Positions 44,821 through 57,702 of a stretch of DNA of 64,000 bases are shown in pieces. Below the pieces are notes generated by a model, which was not told the DNA's origin, made no database searches, and saw only the letters and a program-made list of their open reading frames with translations. The position numbers and the translations under genes are program-made. Position 1 is the first letter of the stretch. Every line of letters begins with the position of its first letter. The DNA comes from Kappaphycus alvarezii (lineage: Eukaryota; Rhodophyta; Florideophyceae; Gigartinales; Solieriaceae), in NCBI GenBank assembly GCA_002205965.3, contig NADL03000471.1, forward strand, positions 1,178,001 to 1,242,000, written 5' to 3'.

Positions 44821-47800
44821 ATGAAAGTGGCTTACAGTGTTAATTTAGCGCAAAGGAGAAATTCATACACTAGAACAGACAATCTATTGCAACATAAAGA
44901 ATTCAATATCTTAAAATCACAAAGTGTGTTGTACAATAGATGGGAAAAAGAAGACCAGTCCCGTCCGACCAAATTCCCGGGTCGAATCTGGGAAACGAAG
45001 ATTTGTTTGAAATTCAAGAAGTTGAGGATTATGTACCACCGCTTGCCCTTAATAAGGACAGAGTACTCGTTACAAATGTTAACCAACTTGTGAGGGATGA
45101 AAATTTCATTGATCCAACTATTGTCCAACAGAACGATGCAAATGGAGCTCTTAAATCTGAACGGCACGTAAGTATCATTAAAGTCTTCCGCTCTCTGCTG
45201 GGACACTGGAAAATAATGAATCACTATTCGCTGTATCAATGGTATCAGGGAGCGTACGCTTCACTGTCGATCACTAAAAGCATATTAAGGATATAATTGA
45301 TCTTGACTTTTGATATATAAATATCATATCAAATTTAATCACATTACATTTCGACATTAAAATTAAGGAAAACGATCACTTAGATTCAAACGTACATGAG
45401 AAAGGTACTCAAGCGAGCATTAGGCTTCCGAGTTTCACTGCATTTGCAGGAATAAGGTCCATTGTCATCAAAAATTGCTTACAAGTCAGTTTGATCGTTG
45501 TTATTTCTAGCTCAGATGCAGCTGTCGGTTTACTCAGGAATGAAAAAAATAAAAGAGGACGTCGCGTTTAGTGAGGATGGAGAAGATTTGGATGAAAACA
45601 ACAATAAAGATAGTGTCGAGCAATCTCTCCAACTATTTTCTCATTTAAACGACACAGAGAATTCCGGAGAACAACAGCGAGAAGTAGCTGTTCGTACTGC
45701 CTTTCCTACTTCTTGGGCCAAGTATGATGTCTTCGATCTAGTTCTGTTTCAAGTCACGTTCGGTAATTTTACAAGAATTATTTCGACAGAGGAACCTGAC
45801 TGCGAGAGATTCTTTGCATGTATCGGCTGGATCTTTACCATTTTCAACGATTGAGAACAATCCTTTTTACAAATATAGATGGTATATCTTAGAATCCGGT
45901 AATTCCGTATACATTGAAGATTATGAAACTTCTGTCTCTGCCAAACTTGGTACCAGTGTAGAGCTTCATATTCGTGACAATTGCCTGTCTTAGATTTCTT
46001 AGATGCTCGAAAAAAATACATGTGATGGCTAAAAATCAAACGTAGTTCTTGGTAAAAAGTGGATGGTACATGGTAGTCAAACAAGAATAACATCTGAAAC
46101 TGCAGAAGTACTTCTGCATTCCAACATAATTGATAAGAAGTACAAAAACTAATAAAATATTGTAGTAGTTTTATGTCAAAATAACCATCCCTCAGCAGAC
46201 AAGGATTATGCAGGAGAAACGTCTGGAGGAAATACAGACATAGATTTATTATTCACACCTGGTGATCTATCCACAAGATACATTCCATCACATATTCGTC
46301 AAACTGTTACCACAGCAACCAGGAAGCAAGCCTCAGTCGTTTTCGGAATTATATTTTATACACTATAGAGATGAAAGCGGGGCTCTTCATCAAGAAAAAT
46401 AACAGGGTTACGTATGTATGAAACTGCGAAGGAAGTGGATTTTATTTGCGGAGACAGAATAATTAACATTAACTAAGAAAGGTTGTCACGTTATCCCTCG
46501 TGCACACGCAGTAATTCAAATTCCATAAGCGTTCATCCGAGTAGCCAGTCGAAGAAAATTTATAATAAGACGGGAATATTGAACTTATGTATCCTTCGAT
46601 GTGGAAAGCCATGTGCTTTCCATCGAGTTTTGCTGTACTGTGATGATTTTAATCCGTTTTCCAGAATGTATACTCGAGTATCAGCTGGTAGTGTACATTT
46701 GTGGCCTCTTTGCCATCATGTGGAAGTGCGTCGAAGTAACAACCCTGTCAGTATAATATCCCTCACACCCCCAGATGTACCCAGTAATATTGTTCTTTAT
46801 TTGGTTTCTAAAAATATTTTCAATGTTACCGTTAAGGGTATCGACAGTGCCCTTCCAAGTAGTGCTCCATAAAAAATCTACTGGGATCTCGTTGGGTTTG
46901 CTAGTAACTACTCCGCAGCGGCACACACCATTGACGTACTGAGTCACAAAGCCAGTTCTGCATTAACATTATGCTAGTTTCGGAGTTTACTAATGAATAT
47001 TGTAACGGAGTCAAGATAAGGGTACACGACACCCACATCTTGCATTTATATTTCCTACGTAACTCTGCTAGGCACGGAGTACTTGGACAAAGCATTATAC
47101 CTTCGCATGATTGTAACTTTAATGTAATGAAAAGCATATTTCAAGTATCAGTCTTGAACGTCCCTTTAATCGAGTTACAACGCCGACTACATATTATGAG
47201 GGAAAAATATCCGTAAATGACAATTAAATTCCAGTACTCCGTGACATATTTGATCCGTATAGATCAAAGCTGGTTGCTCGAGACTACCTTTTTGTCTGAA
47301 TTTGCTCAGAATATTCTTTCTTGTACGTATAGAGTACTAAAAAATGCTGGATTGAGAAGCACGGAAAATAATGCCGTTGTTGATGCTCTGTGACAGACGG
47401 CTTGATTATCAGAATTGCTTATTCAACTAGAAGTAAAAATGTTAGAACAGTATGAAACTCTCAGGTAAATTCTCACTTCTATGTGTCGCTGTTTCAGTAT
47501 TCAAGCAAATAACATTATTTTATGATGAGAGCACTCTCATTAGAAAGTGTTCTCAGCTATGAGCACATTGAAATTTATGGTTGCTTATAGCTATTGATAG
47601 CAAGAGGTAGAAGTGTTTGGTTATGCCTGTTCAGAGTGTGTCATCGGAACATCACGATCACAATAATTTTCGGAACTTAGAGCTAAGTCAAATATATATA
47701 TGTAAGCGAAATCAATAGCTTATGCAAAATTTCAGAATACACAATGTCTGTGCCTGATAAGCTGATAAGTCGAATTACCACCGGATCCTTGAGTTGTATT

Positions 47801-48800
47801 ATTTCACAACTTACGCTATAGGGCATTGTAGGGAGTTCATAGAACTTCTTTTCGAAGCCACTCACCAACCAAACCACTCACCAACCTCTGAAAATTTTAC
47901 TGCAAGAAGCAACCATCATCATGCTCAAATCTTCACGGTAGATTACTGCTTGTGTACGCATTGGTTGCGCAGGTTTGCAGTAATGCATTCAAATACAATA
48001 ATGAATACCATAAAAAGCTCTCCATACTGGACAGATTTAAGAAAAAACCTGCTCGATAACAATTTATTCTTGAGAGATGGACGTGACCAAAATGATTTGA
48101 TCCAGAATGCAGTTATCGTAATCAAAAAAATTTCACGAAATTTTGGTTAAAAGATGGACAGGAGATATCCATATGAATGAATTTCAATTACTATATCAGA
48201 ATATGTGGACTAGTAATCGGAAACTTGGAGGTAAAAATAGACACACAAGAAGAACTGTGTGTTACTGTGACTTTCCAAGAAGTTGTACTGAGTTTCTTGG
48301 AAAGGTACGAAGAAGAGTCACACACAATATCTATATGATTGAGAGGCATTGTATAAATGGAAGTTATGCCCTCACCTCCAACAAACGATGATCGAGTCAT
48401 TGGAAAGACTTATGGTTTCAATGCCATATAGAAGGACTACGCCTCTCAAATTCTTATCAAAAGCGAGATTATTCAAAGTTTCATTGTTTGTAATAACTCT
48501 TGAAACCATTTGGCTATGCAAAATATATTTTCGCACCAATTTTATCCTTGCAAAGAGGTAATGAAATTTTTTTTTGTTTATGCGTACAGTGCGCTTCCCA
48601 GGAGAGCGAAAAGGTTCAAGTTACCGGTAGACTGGTCAGTACTGACCAAATCCAATTACTAGCTATGTGTCATATTGTGACAAAGGTTGCAATTTACACC
48701 TTTTTGCACTATATGCTCGAAGATTAATATACATCTAAGCACAGGAAAGTTGCTCCTACTGGTCTTAAAATTGGTCGACATCGTATTACTGTGGGTTTTC
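44821..48800 (+). pseudogene. Plavaka/CACTA-like DNA transposon protein remnant
   Basis: Many plus-strand fragments follow each other. The diagnostic stretch is at 46,600-46,960: VLLYCDDFNPFSRM, GSVHLWPLCHHVEVRRSNN, VSIISLTPPDVPSNIVLYLV, then after a stop KIYWDLVGFASNYSAAAHTI and DVLSHKASSALTLC. This resembles the conserved Asp-containing region of transposases in the Plavaka/CACTA superfamily. Upstream pieces (DLFEIQEVEDYVPPLALN, MKKIKEDVAFSEDGEDLDEN) and downstream ones (AIGHCREFIELLFEATHQPN, then EIFFCLCVQCASQESEKVQV near 48,570) probably belong to the same long protein. No termini were found. Assignment to the superfamily is moderate; assignment to a transposon is firmer. Confidence 0.5.
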
Positions 48801-50577
48801 TTTAAACAACATTTAGTAGTTATGAAAGGCATTTCATGAGTATCAAAGTCATAAACGTCGATCTCACCGTATTTAAATGGTATATTATTACACTACACAA
48901 GAATTAATGCATAATATTATATGAATTAGTAATGATGTTTATGAAAGTCAAGAAAAAGAGGAAAGTTTTGAGCCACCCATAAAGAGGCGGTGTTTTATTT
49001 TGCCACCTTATTGGAGTTAGGTTATGATGCAATATCTTATACGTTCCTTCATATCAGTCATCATTACAAATTGACGCATCGGAGCCATCAGTGTGTCATC
49101 GACGGAATTTTAATGAAAAGTAGTAGAATTCTGAGTTCATTAATTTTGGAAAATACACTTTGCCGAACATACCTCATGACGGCATTTGTTCATGGAACAC
49201 TTTTACTCAATACCGATTCCCCCGACCTCTCTCATCCTCAAATAATTTCGTATTGACGACATAAACCAGGTTCTCAATGGCTCAGCTCATGCATCGGGAG
49301 GACTTTTTAAATCTTACCGGTTTGTTCGACACCATCGCACACCATCGCTGCCCTTTGTTGAATTTTGAACATCTCGTAAAACCTCAGCACCAAGTCCTCA
49401 TTCTGCTTCACTACCCGTACAGATGAATGGTTGTGTGAAACCAATTAGCAGTTATTCAATTTCAAGCGACGCATAAATCAAGTGCAATCGAGATACCGAA
49501 GCCTTGGATGGGTACGGTAAAGCGTGCAAGGCCGAACGGAACTCTCACTTTCCCCATCCCGTACGGGATAGGGAGTCGTTTCTTGCAACATGATTCTAGC
49601 TTGAGTGCTAAACAAGATAATTCGAATGTTTTTCCTTGCAGAATCGGATGAACATATGATTTTCCTATAATTACGAGTACTAGATACATGATAATTTACG
49701 AAAGGGTGAAATTATATGACTGAATTGCATTACCGTCATCTCCGCGAAATAAATGTCCCCAGTTACGTTCACATAGGGCGTGAATTTTTGAAAAATTAAT
49801 CCTGATCATAATAAATTGATGTGCGCACTACCAGTTTTGCGACCAGATTCCAAAACTATTCGGGTGATTTTGCGAATGATGTAGAAATGCGCAAGTTTGA
49901 CCTTTGTTGCACATATTTATATCTTATCAAAAGTTATGTTATCCATACAGTTTGCTTTGGGCATATTTTTATGCAAAATACAATTGTTTCAGGTGAATAT
50001 GATTAGAACTTGGTTTCGACTTATTATAAAGATACGAAACCCATCCAATGTTCGTCGGGGTCACATTGAGCGCTTAGGTGATGAAGTAGCGATTTGCGTG
50101 CAAGGAAGCTCTTGTAAATATTTGTAACTGGTGAGTTCACTGCGTTTGGTATCGTCGAACCCCGTTCTTGTTTTAAGGGAAGGCAAAAAAATTAAATCTT
50201 TCCAGGTTGGTTCTGCAGTTGAGGTGCAAACTACCTTCTCACCACCTTCAGACTCTAACCATGAAAATCGTTTTTTGTGCTTTCAAAGGAAACATACTTA
50301 ATTTACATTTTAATCTGATACAATTTTTGTAATCTCAATGTCATTTGATGGTAACTTATACGTGTATAGGAAAAGAGTCGGTTTTTTCGAAATCTAAATA
50401 TATAAATCACTGTACTGTTGATGTAAATAAAATCCTCACCGGTTCGCAGTCTATATACATTGTTTAAGAGTCAAAAGTCTCAGCATCAACCTTACTCAAA
50501 TAAAAAAGTACAGCGGCTTCACATATAATTACACCCACCATTGCGAAGAGCCCGTACAAGCTCTGAAGGGAATGAAC
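48801..50577. other. Gene-free AT-rich region
   Basis: Only short frames without motifs were seen up to the left end of the large gypsy element. The target copy TGAAC is at 50,573-50,577. Confidence 0.4.
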
Positions 50578-51383
50578 TGTAGTGCAATGCACTGAACGCG
50601 ATCTAGAATGGTTACGCTCCCCATTGCGTAAGGCGATGACTACTCGGTGTTCGACGCCGCTTTCTCTTTAATCCCTCTGCAGGGTAGCATCTAAAGAGTT
50701 ATTAGAACGCAGGGTAGTAGGGGTTTATCAGAACCAAGGGGAAGAAAGTATTTCAGTAGACAAAGAGGGTGCGCCTTATGCGCGGAAACAAACAGACGGT
50801 AATAGCCACCGATAATCGTCCTCGCGCAACAGGACAGTGGGACACTCGTCCTCCCACCAAGGGACACAAGGGATACACGTCCTCCCAATGGGGACAATAA
50901 TGAACAAAAAGGGTACAAACTTGATGAACACAACAGGCTAAGAAGCCAAGCTGGCGGACGGGGGCCGAAGGGGATAGCTGCTAATATAACTGAAAGCACG
51001 GGAGTTTTAGCGAAAAGGGGCGTGACGTTGTAGGGGCAACAATAGAGCCAAAACCGAACAAAATGAATAAGACCATACTTATGGTACCAGGTTTACTAGC
51101 AGTGGCACTCAGGGTAAAAAATAAATAATAATTTAGAAGTTAGCCTGCTGGTTGAGCTCACTGGTTAGGACACTTGTCACTCTTTTATCTAGTTAGCCAT
51201 AAATATATATCAGGGTCAGTTAGTGGGCCACTCCTGGGCCCAGTTGGTTCATTATACTGTTAAAAGTAATTGTAAGAGTGCTAACACAAAGTGGGGCACA
51301 TGTCTCTAAAATTCAGCTCGAAAAACGAGTACAAAATTTGGTTATTAGAACCATTAAATCAATTACCGTGCTATTGCACTACA
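50578..51383 (-). repeat. gypsy 2 3' LTR
   Basis: The plus strand starts TGTAGTGCAATGCACTG and ends CTATTGCACTACA, so the ends are imperfect inverted repeats. It is preceded by target copy TGAAC. Confidence 0.9.
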
Positions 51384-51507
51384 TCTCCCCTTTCTGAGCG
51401 CTCTGGCTCTGGGAATCAGTTTGCAATTGTCTTTCATCAACAAGCATCGCACGGCGTCCTCGCCAAGTGTTTCAAAAAGAGTTTTACGCGTGGTCGGGTG
51501 TTTTGGT

Positions 51508-51526
51508 GTTTCGGAACTTCCGAAAC
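51508..51526. promoter_or_regulatory. 19-bp palindrome GTTTCGGAACTTCCGAAAC
   Basis: A perfect inverted repeat of 9 bp around a central C ends 1 bp before the ATG at 51,528 of the plus-strand ORF. It could be a protein-binding site or form a hairpin at the start codon. The function is inferred. Confidence 0.5.
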
Positions 51527-51527
51527 T

Positions 51528-52920
51528 ATGACCGAGTCTGAGCAAGACCGATTTGATGAATTGTGGCGTAAAGCCTTTTTGCAACAAGATGGAACAAGAT
51601 CAGTCCCTGACTTTGGGGGCCCAAATTTTGATACACATCCTCAAAGGATGGTAGTCCAAATTTCGAAGCCCTCGCAAAGTCATCATCATTACCTGTAAAA
51701 GTTACTAGTTTGTCCAGTCGACCCACGTCGGATCACCGGGAAAATATGTCGAGGGCGTCATCGCCGGTTTCACAGGAGCTGTCCTCCTCATTACAAACAC
51801 TAAAAGCGTCCAAAGACAAAGGCGGTTGGCGCCAAAAAATTGGGCAACCCGGGGGGGGCGCACAGAAAAAGTTGACCAGGAGTGGCGGTACTGTAATTCG
51901 GCCTGCAGGGTATTTTGGGCGTGCAACCGAAAAATGGGTATTTGAACTCAGGCGTGGTCGCCTTTTGCGTGCTCACTTGCGACCTGTTCATCGGTAGCCA
52001 AGTTCTACAAAAGAACATTTTCACAACCTCAAAGGGAATTGAATCATCCAACAAATCCTTGCAAGGATACGAACAAAATGGCTTCTCAAGCCTATGGTGA
52101 CGAAACAACTCACGATGTCCTGAGGACTGGCCTTACTCCTGCAGTGGAAATTTCAAGCAACGATCACCGCTACGATAAATGCGCATGTACACGCTCCGTA
52201 TTTCTGCCCCCGGGGCGTGTTGAATTACTTCCGTATTAGACGATATTACTGCGATGGATCGGTTTTACTTCCGTTCAACGTGCCTTACAAGGCCATTTTC
52301 ACCAAGGATTGGTGCAATAATCTTGCGTTGCCTCCAAAGGCAATAAAAATCTCTCCTACGGATCCTTTTTACCCCTATTTCTCACTTGTGCTGATACTTG
52401 GGTCTTTTGGACCAATAGTGAGCGCCTTTGGGGCGACAGTAATCTTAGTCTGACAGAAGAATTGGAACCTATTCAGGTGATCGATCAAACTGGTGCGGGG
52501 TGCGCGGGTTCGCCAAGAGGATATATTCTAGCAAGTAACCATCTTGCGCATGTTCTTCCGCTTGGAGAAGCGAAATAATAAATTTTTCTTCACGAAAAAG
52601 TACGTTTGGAACGTCGCATCAGGGACGAAACGGTATATTTTACCCTTATCAATGTAAGGAGGCTAAAGCCATTGCTCCACAACATTTGGTTCATCGATAT
52701 CAGGTCGCACCTGCCTTCTGGCCTCGTTTACAAGTCTTTCAGGAATTTTGGTCCGGGTTGGGACCGTCCTTGACCTACTTCAGGTCCTATTCTGCTGATT
52801 CCCTTCATGTGGTCCGGTGTCAATTCCTAACGGAATTTCGCGTGAATCATGCTGATTTCCTTTTGTGGATGTCTATGCCACCAGGCGCCTCTGATTTCTA
52901 CAAGACAAACTAATTTCCTG
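51528..52920 (+). pseudogene. Broken plus-strand reading frames inside gypsy 2
   Basis: These are antisense to the retrotransposon genes. MTESEQDRFDELWRKAFLQQ opens at 51,528. After a shift near 51,640 it continues as SPNFEALAKSSSLPVKVTSL and SRASSPVSQELSSSLQTLKA. Later text in other frames includes VFELRRGRLLRAHLRPV, LTEELEPIQVIDQTGAGC and RLERRIRDETVYFTLINVRR. The hydrophilic start and continuity across shifts suggest a once-coding gene that may have joined the ORF at 52,922. I recognise no domain. Confidence 0.4.
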
Positions 52921-52921
52921 G

Positions 52922-53593
52922 ATGACGGAACTTGACATGACTGTAACTCTCGGAGGTAAGGAAAACGATGCCGAGTTAACGCGGCTTTTGGCAACGATCG
53001 AAGAGATCAAATGGGCAGATGTTCCAGCGCAATGGAACTTGCGTTCACGTAGTGGTCAGCGCCATCGTCTTTCACCAGGTCATAATGATTCGAATGCAGG
53101 TGACTTTGTATTCTACAATCCCTTTAATGGAGTGCGTTGTACGCCTTTAAAAGCGAAAGAAGGGCGATTAGCACCACGTGAGGATGCGGCAACGATGGCC
53201 ATCTATCACTCTAATCCTGGTTCTTCCACAGGACAGATCTCAGCCGTTATGGCTCTGGAAGATGATAGCCCTCCTCCTTCTCCAACTGCAGCTACAAATA
53301 CGAATCCCAACACGGGAGAAAATTATGTCGAAGTAGACGAAACGGTGCCTGCTGGCGAAAAGAATAAGGACGGTGACGTCGCTATGACCAATATCGCTTC
53401 GTGCAACGCAAGATCTTCAGGTGCGTCAGCTTCTGCGCCTTCTGATGCTGATATCGTTCGTTCCTTTCTTAAGGACTTAGGGTACTCTGATGAAGAGTTA
53501 AATAAGCCTTTGGCTCATTTGAAAACACAGTTCAAAAATGCGATGCAGAGCGTTCGTCAATCTCGTTCATCGGGCATTTCAAAGCTTAAATGA
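52922..53593 (+). CDS. Intact 223-codon ORF antisense to gypsy 2
   Basis: This is the longest intact plus-strand frame in the right half. It runs from ATG at 52,924-52,926 to a TGA at 53,591-53,593, and the frame around the ATG is also open. The protein begins MTELDMTVTLGGKENDAELT, has a middle segment FVFYNPFNGVRCTPLKAKEG, a Ser/Pro/Asn-rich acidic linker, and a helical C-terminus DADIVRSFLKDLGYSDEELN and LAHLKTQFKNAMQSVRQ. The C-terminus looks like a small interaction domain. It does not match gag, pol or chromodomain sequence. It may be an accessory antisense ORF of the element, a captured host exon, or part of another nested element. Confidence 0.5.
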   Translation: MTELDMTVTLGGKENDAELTRLLATIEEIKWADVPAQWNLRSRSGQRHRLSPGHNDSNAGDFVFYNPFNGVRCTPLKAKEGRLAPREDAATMAIYHSNPGSSTGQISAVMALEDDSPPPSPTAATNTNPNTGENYVEVDETVPAGEKNKDGDVAMTNIASCNARSSGASASAPSDADIVRSFLKDLGYSDEELNKPLAHLKTQFKNAMQSVRQSRSSGISKLK

Positions 53594-55857
53594 AGCTTTA
53601 AGAGCTCCCTATCTTGTTCCCCATTTGGAACTTCTCCGAGTTGTATGCGTGGGCTCCTTGTGAGCAATTTCTGTTATGACTATTCGGTCTCGCCTTGCCT
53701 TTCCGAGGCTATGTCTCTAACTTAGGGTAGTATCTTTAATGTCTTGAATAAGCTTTTTTGCATTCGAACGAAAGGTCCTTGCTGTAGTATAGCTTCGGAG
53801 CTCTTTGTTAGTGTGCGTAGATTGCGTAGCATACTTGTCAAAGTTGACAGCTCTGTCTTATCCTACGGAGGGCTTGTGGTAAAAAGCTTCAAGCTTCGAT
53901 CCAGTGTGCTGTAATAGAGCATTTCATAGCCCCGCCGCGGGTGGATGCTCCTCTATAGCTTGTTGCTTTTTCACTGTAGTGACCTCACTGGTGGTCCTTT
54001 TACTTTCGAACTCTCATGTTCCTGTCTATCCCTGAGGTCGTATACCTCGTGTCCTACACCAGCGGTATCATTGGTGACCTTACCCTCGTTGGGCGACTGC
54101 ATGGGGGTTATGACGCTCCTTATCCCATTTTCCGGTTCGGACTGGGACATTATTCAACGGTCTGGAACCACTGTGGTGCAACCATAGAGCTTATGCTCTA
54201 GGTTTCTACAACTTTGATTCCAGCAGAATCGCGTGATCACTGGGTGCGTTGACCCTGACACAATCCTATAGGACCGCGTTTGACTTATTTAGCCATGAGG
54301 GCATTCTTGTATGTCGTCAGTACTTTGAATTGCATGCTGTTTTGAGCTACAAAGCTCTATTGTATGGTCTAGGCACCCACCTCTTTCCTTATCCTTTTCA
54401 AGGACATTATTTTACCGTGATCTACCCCCTTGAAGGGTTCACCTTCAGCCTGGCGCATTTCTTACACGTAAACCCGTCGCGGGCGCTATAATTCGTCCTT
54501 CCTTTTTCTTGAGCTCGTTGTTTTGTCTGTTACAGATACCGCGTGGCGTTGGTCTTTGACCTCCACCTCCTGGAGCATACAGTTCGATGATTCCAAGGAT
54601 CGGTTGTAGTCCTATCGATGTTTTCAATGCACTACCCTGTCTACCCAAGGCGTTTTGTTCAACTGCTAGGGTATTTTATTTGGTTTTACTATCTCCTTGT
54701 GGTAGGGAGTTGTCGTTGATTCCCCTAGGGAGGGTAGGCTCGCAATTTCCCGGCAGTGATCACTCAACCGAGTGGGATCGCGATCTGCGAGATCCATCGT
54801 GGGTCGAAACTTCTTAGTTCCGGCTAACAATGCTCTCCTTAGCATACATGAGACCTATCAAAGGTACAGATATCAAAATTCCAAAAAGGAACGTCTGTAA
54901 CTCCTTTGACGAGAACCGTTTGTCTTGTTTTTGACAGACTTTGCGTCATCGTTCCGCATTGAACGTGATCATCCTCCCGTTTGGGGAGCAAGTTGAATTC
55001 GTCAGAGTGAAGTTGACTCCCTTTGGGGTTGGTTGGGTGGCGTTAACGCTCGTGTTGCGGGAGTCTATTACAGACTCGTTGACGTGAGGTGGGAGCGTTC
55101 AATTCACTTAGGTCAAGGTGCGAGAACTGTGCTCAACGTATAGTGTACTATTACAGTACTGTTTTCTCATCATAGATTGTGATACATTGCTGTGTGCTAC
55201 TGCACTGTATGGCGTCACAAAAAATATTTGTTTTGCACTGGTACCATTTGGCGTTTGCACATAGCTGTTATAGCTTACGGGCGGCGGATTGAAAATCCAT
55301 GTACAATTACACTATAACTTACAGTAAACTCTCCCCTCCTGAAGAGTTTAGTGCTTCTCTTGGGTGTGTGTATACCCATAGTGGGTCTGTTTCACTAAGC
55401 ATGCTCTCTATGGCAGAGATAATCCATTACTTTCTCTCCGAGAGTTTTGATTACAGAAAAGACTTAACGTCTATAGTAGGCAAAGGCTATAAAAGCCGTG
55501 ATTCACCTTGAGGTTGGGGCAACTTCTGCTTCCTCAAGAAACACAATTTCCGGACTTCAATGGTCTACTATCGTAACTATCTCTCGTGGATATTCTTCAA
55601 CTTGTTATTAGTACAACTGTGGGCTTTCACAAAAGCAATTTTGGTATTCCGACATGTAAAAAGTATGTTACATTCTTGGTCATAGAGCACGGACGTAACC
55701 TTTCATGGATAAAGTACTTGGTGCTTCAATAGAAACTAACAGGTGCAAAGAAACACCATTCCCCTTCCCCTTCTGAAGAGGGAAATGCGCAGTTGCTTAA
55801 CAGCTTTCATTTCACTTAGCCATAAATGGCTTCTTCAATATTTGCCAATAGCGGCAA
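53594..55857. other. Non-coding-looking 3' region of gypsy 2
   Basis: Short frames occur on both strands only. The palindromic word ACAGTACTGT lies at 55,153-55,162. This is an exceptionally long stretch between the chromodomain and the 3' LTR. Confidence 0.45.
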
Positions 55858-57702
55858 CTATTTCCGTCGGTAGTATGAAACTACTTTTGAACTTGGCAAA
55901 CATGTAATAGGTTCCCATTTTGCGGCGTCCGCAGGGTAATCGTACCATCGGACTTGGTATAACATTTCGCCGTCATCGCCCTTGCCGTGATCAATAATTT
56001 GATCAATAACGTATTCCGTTTTGTCTTGTTGGATGTTGTCCTGTTCCTTAATGGAACTTTGTTGTGTTTGACTTCGAGTCACTCGACTTGATGACTTAAG
56101 ACAACGGTGTAGGATACTTCATAGTCTTTGGTGTGGTGTTAATCACTCCTGGATCTACATCGACGTTATCCCGTCGAGATATACCTTGTGATTGATTATC
56201 AATCTCTTGTTCGTCCTCTTTAGAGGACTCCGACTCCGTTGAGTCTTTATCTTGACCCTGTGAGTTTTTGGCTGTCAATTTCCGGTCTAATGTCCTATGT
56301 ATACCATGAGGGTTTTTCTCTGTTGGTGTCTTAGTAGACAAATCCACTGGGAGGTCAAAAAGAACTTGCGGTATTGTATTCCATTTTAGAATAGCAGTTG
56401 GTACCGTTCGACTTTGTAAATTCGCTTGCTTTGGTGTCACTTCAGTGCCTTCTTTATTCTGGGCGTTGATACTCGGTTCATTTGCCCTATGTAAGGGACT
56501 GGGAGCTAACTCCATTCTGTCTCTTGAGACACGCTCCGCCATGTCTCCATCTTGGATAACAAAGGTGTCATCTTTGACTGTTTTTACACTGTATAGTCCT
56601 GTGGCGGCCGGTGCCAGCTTCTGCTTGCGGTCTGGTTCACCAAAGTATTCCTTTCTGGGGAACACATAGGACCTATTGGAGTATGGCATTTTTGCTTTCG
56701 AAGCCGTGCATCAAAGTTATGTTTATAACGTCCTTCCACCTTCTGTATAGAAGCACTTGCTGTGCGCATAAGGCGCTTTGACCATGATTGCCACTTGAAG
56801 TGGTACTGCCTTTCTGTTCCAACTTCTTGCAAAGAAGATTGGGCTTATAAAGCCAAGCTCTTTGGAGCTCTTGATAATACCAACTCAAAGGGAGCTAATT
56901 TTTTATTCCTGTAGACTTGTGTGTTGTATGCGTACGTCAACGCACGGGTGAACAAATCCCAATCCTTTGGGTGATCAGCAACGTAGTGCCTGAAGGCAGC
57001 GATGATAATTCTGTTGAACATTTCCGCTTGGCCATTGGCCTGTGTATGCTACGTTGTTGTAAACGTTTGACTGATCCCTAGGATTTTAGAAATGTTCTGG
57101 AAGAACTTAGCAGTGAACTGCTTTCCGGTTTAGGACAATAACTTGGCCGGTGGTCCATAGACAAACACCCAATGGAGCACAAAGGCAAAGGCTATAAAAT
57201 CCGCGGTTATCCTCTTGAGAGGCAGCGTTCGAACTAATTTCGAATATAGATCGTTTATTACCAATAGGTATTGGTGACCACGTTTGGCCTTGATTAATTC
57301 TCCAAGAATATCTATCGCGGCAAACTCCAACGGAGCTTCTGGTGGAAAGAGCGTCAGCTTAACCTTACGGTTCTTTCGTAACTTAACACGATTACGAGCG
57401 CATGTTGTACAACGCCGCACTACTGCATAACAAATCAAGGCCATGGAGGGCCAGTAGTAATCCTTCGACAAGAATTTGTACATTCGTCTCCCTCCTGGGT
57501 GACCTGAGGTCTGGGCATAATATCCTATCCTTAATAGTCTGTATTGCAAAGACTTTGGAATGGAAAATTGGATCCTATTTGAGGATTTCCTACAAAGATA
57601 ACCTTTATAAGGTTTCTCATCCATGGAGAAGGGACTTTGTTCTCCGTTATCGAGCTTGGCTCTTAAAGGTTGACACCGCAGATCCGAATCTGGTTCACGC
57701 AC
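55858..57702 (-). pseudogene. gypsy 2 integrase with C-terminal chromodomain
   Basis: The minus strand reads the integrase zinc-binding region (GHPGGRRMYKFLSKDYYWPS, then CTTCARNRV), the core (FAAIDILGELIKAKRGHQYL, LVINDLYSKLVRTLP), GQAEMFNR-type sequence (about 57,030) and the C-terminal domain (YVFPRKEYFGEPDRKQKLAP, TGLYSVKTVKDDTFVIQDGD). An acidic Ser-rich linker leads to a chromodomain at about 56,020-55,860: EYVIDQIIDHGKGDDGEMLY, QVRWYDYPADAAKWEP. Chromodomains direct chromoviruses to marked chromatin. Shifts near 57,130, 56,680 and 56,090 break the frame. Confidence 0.85.
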
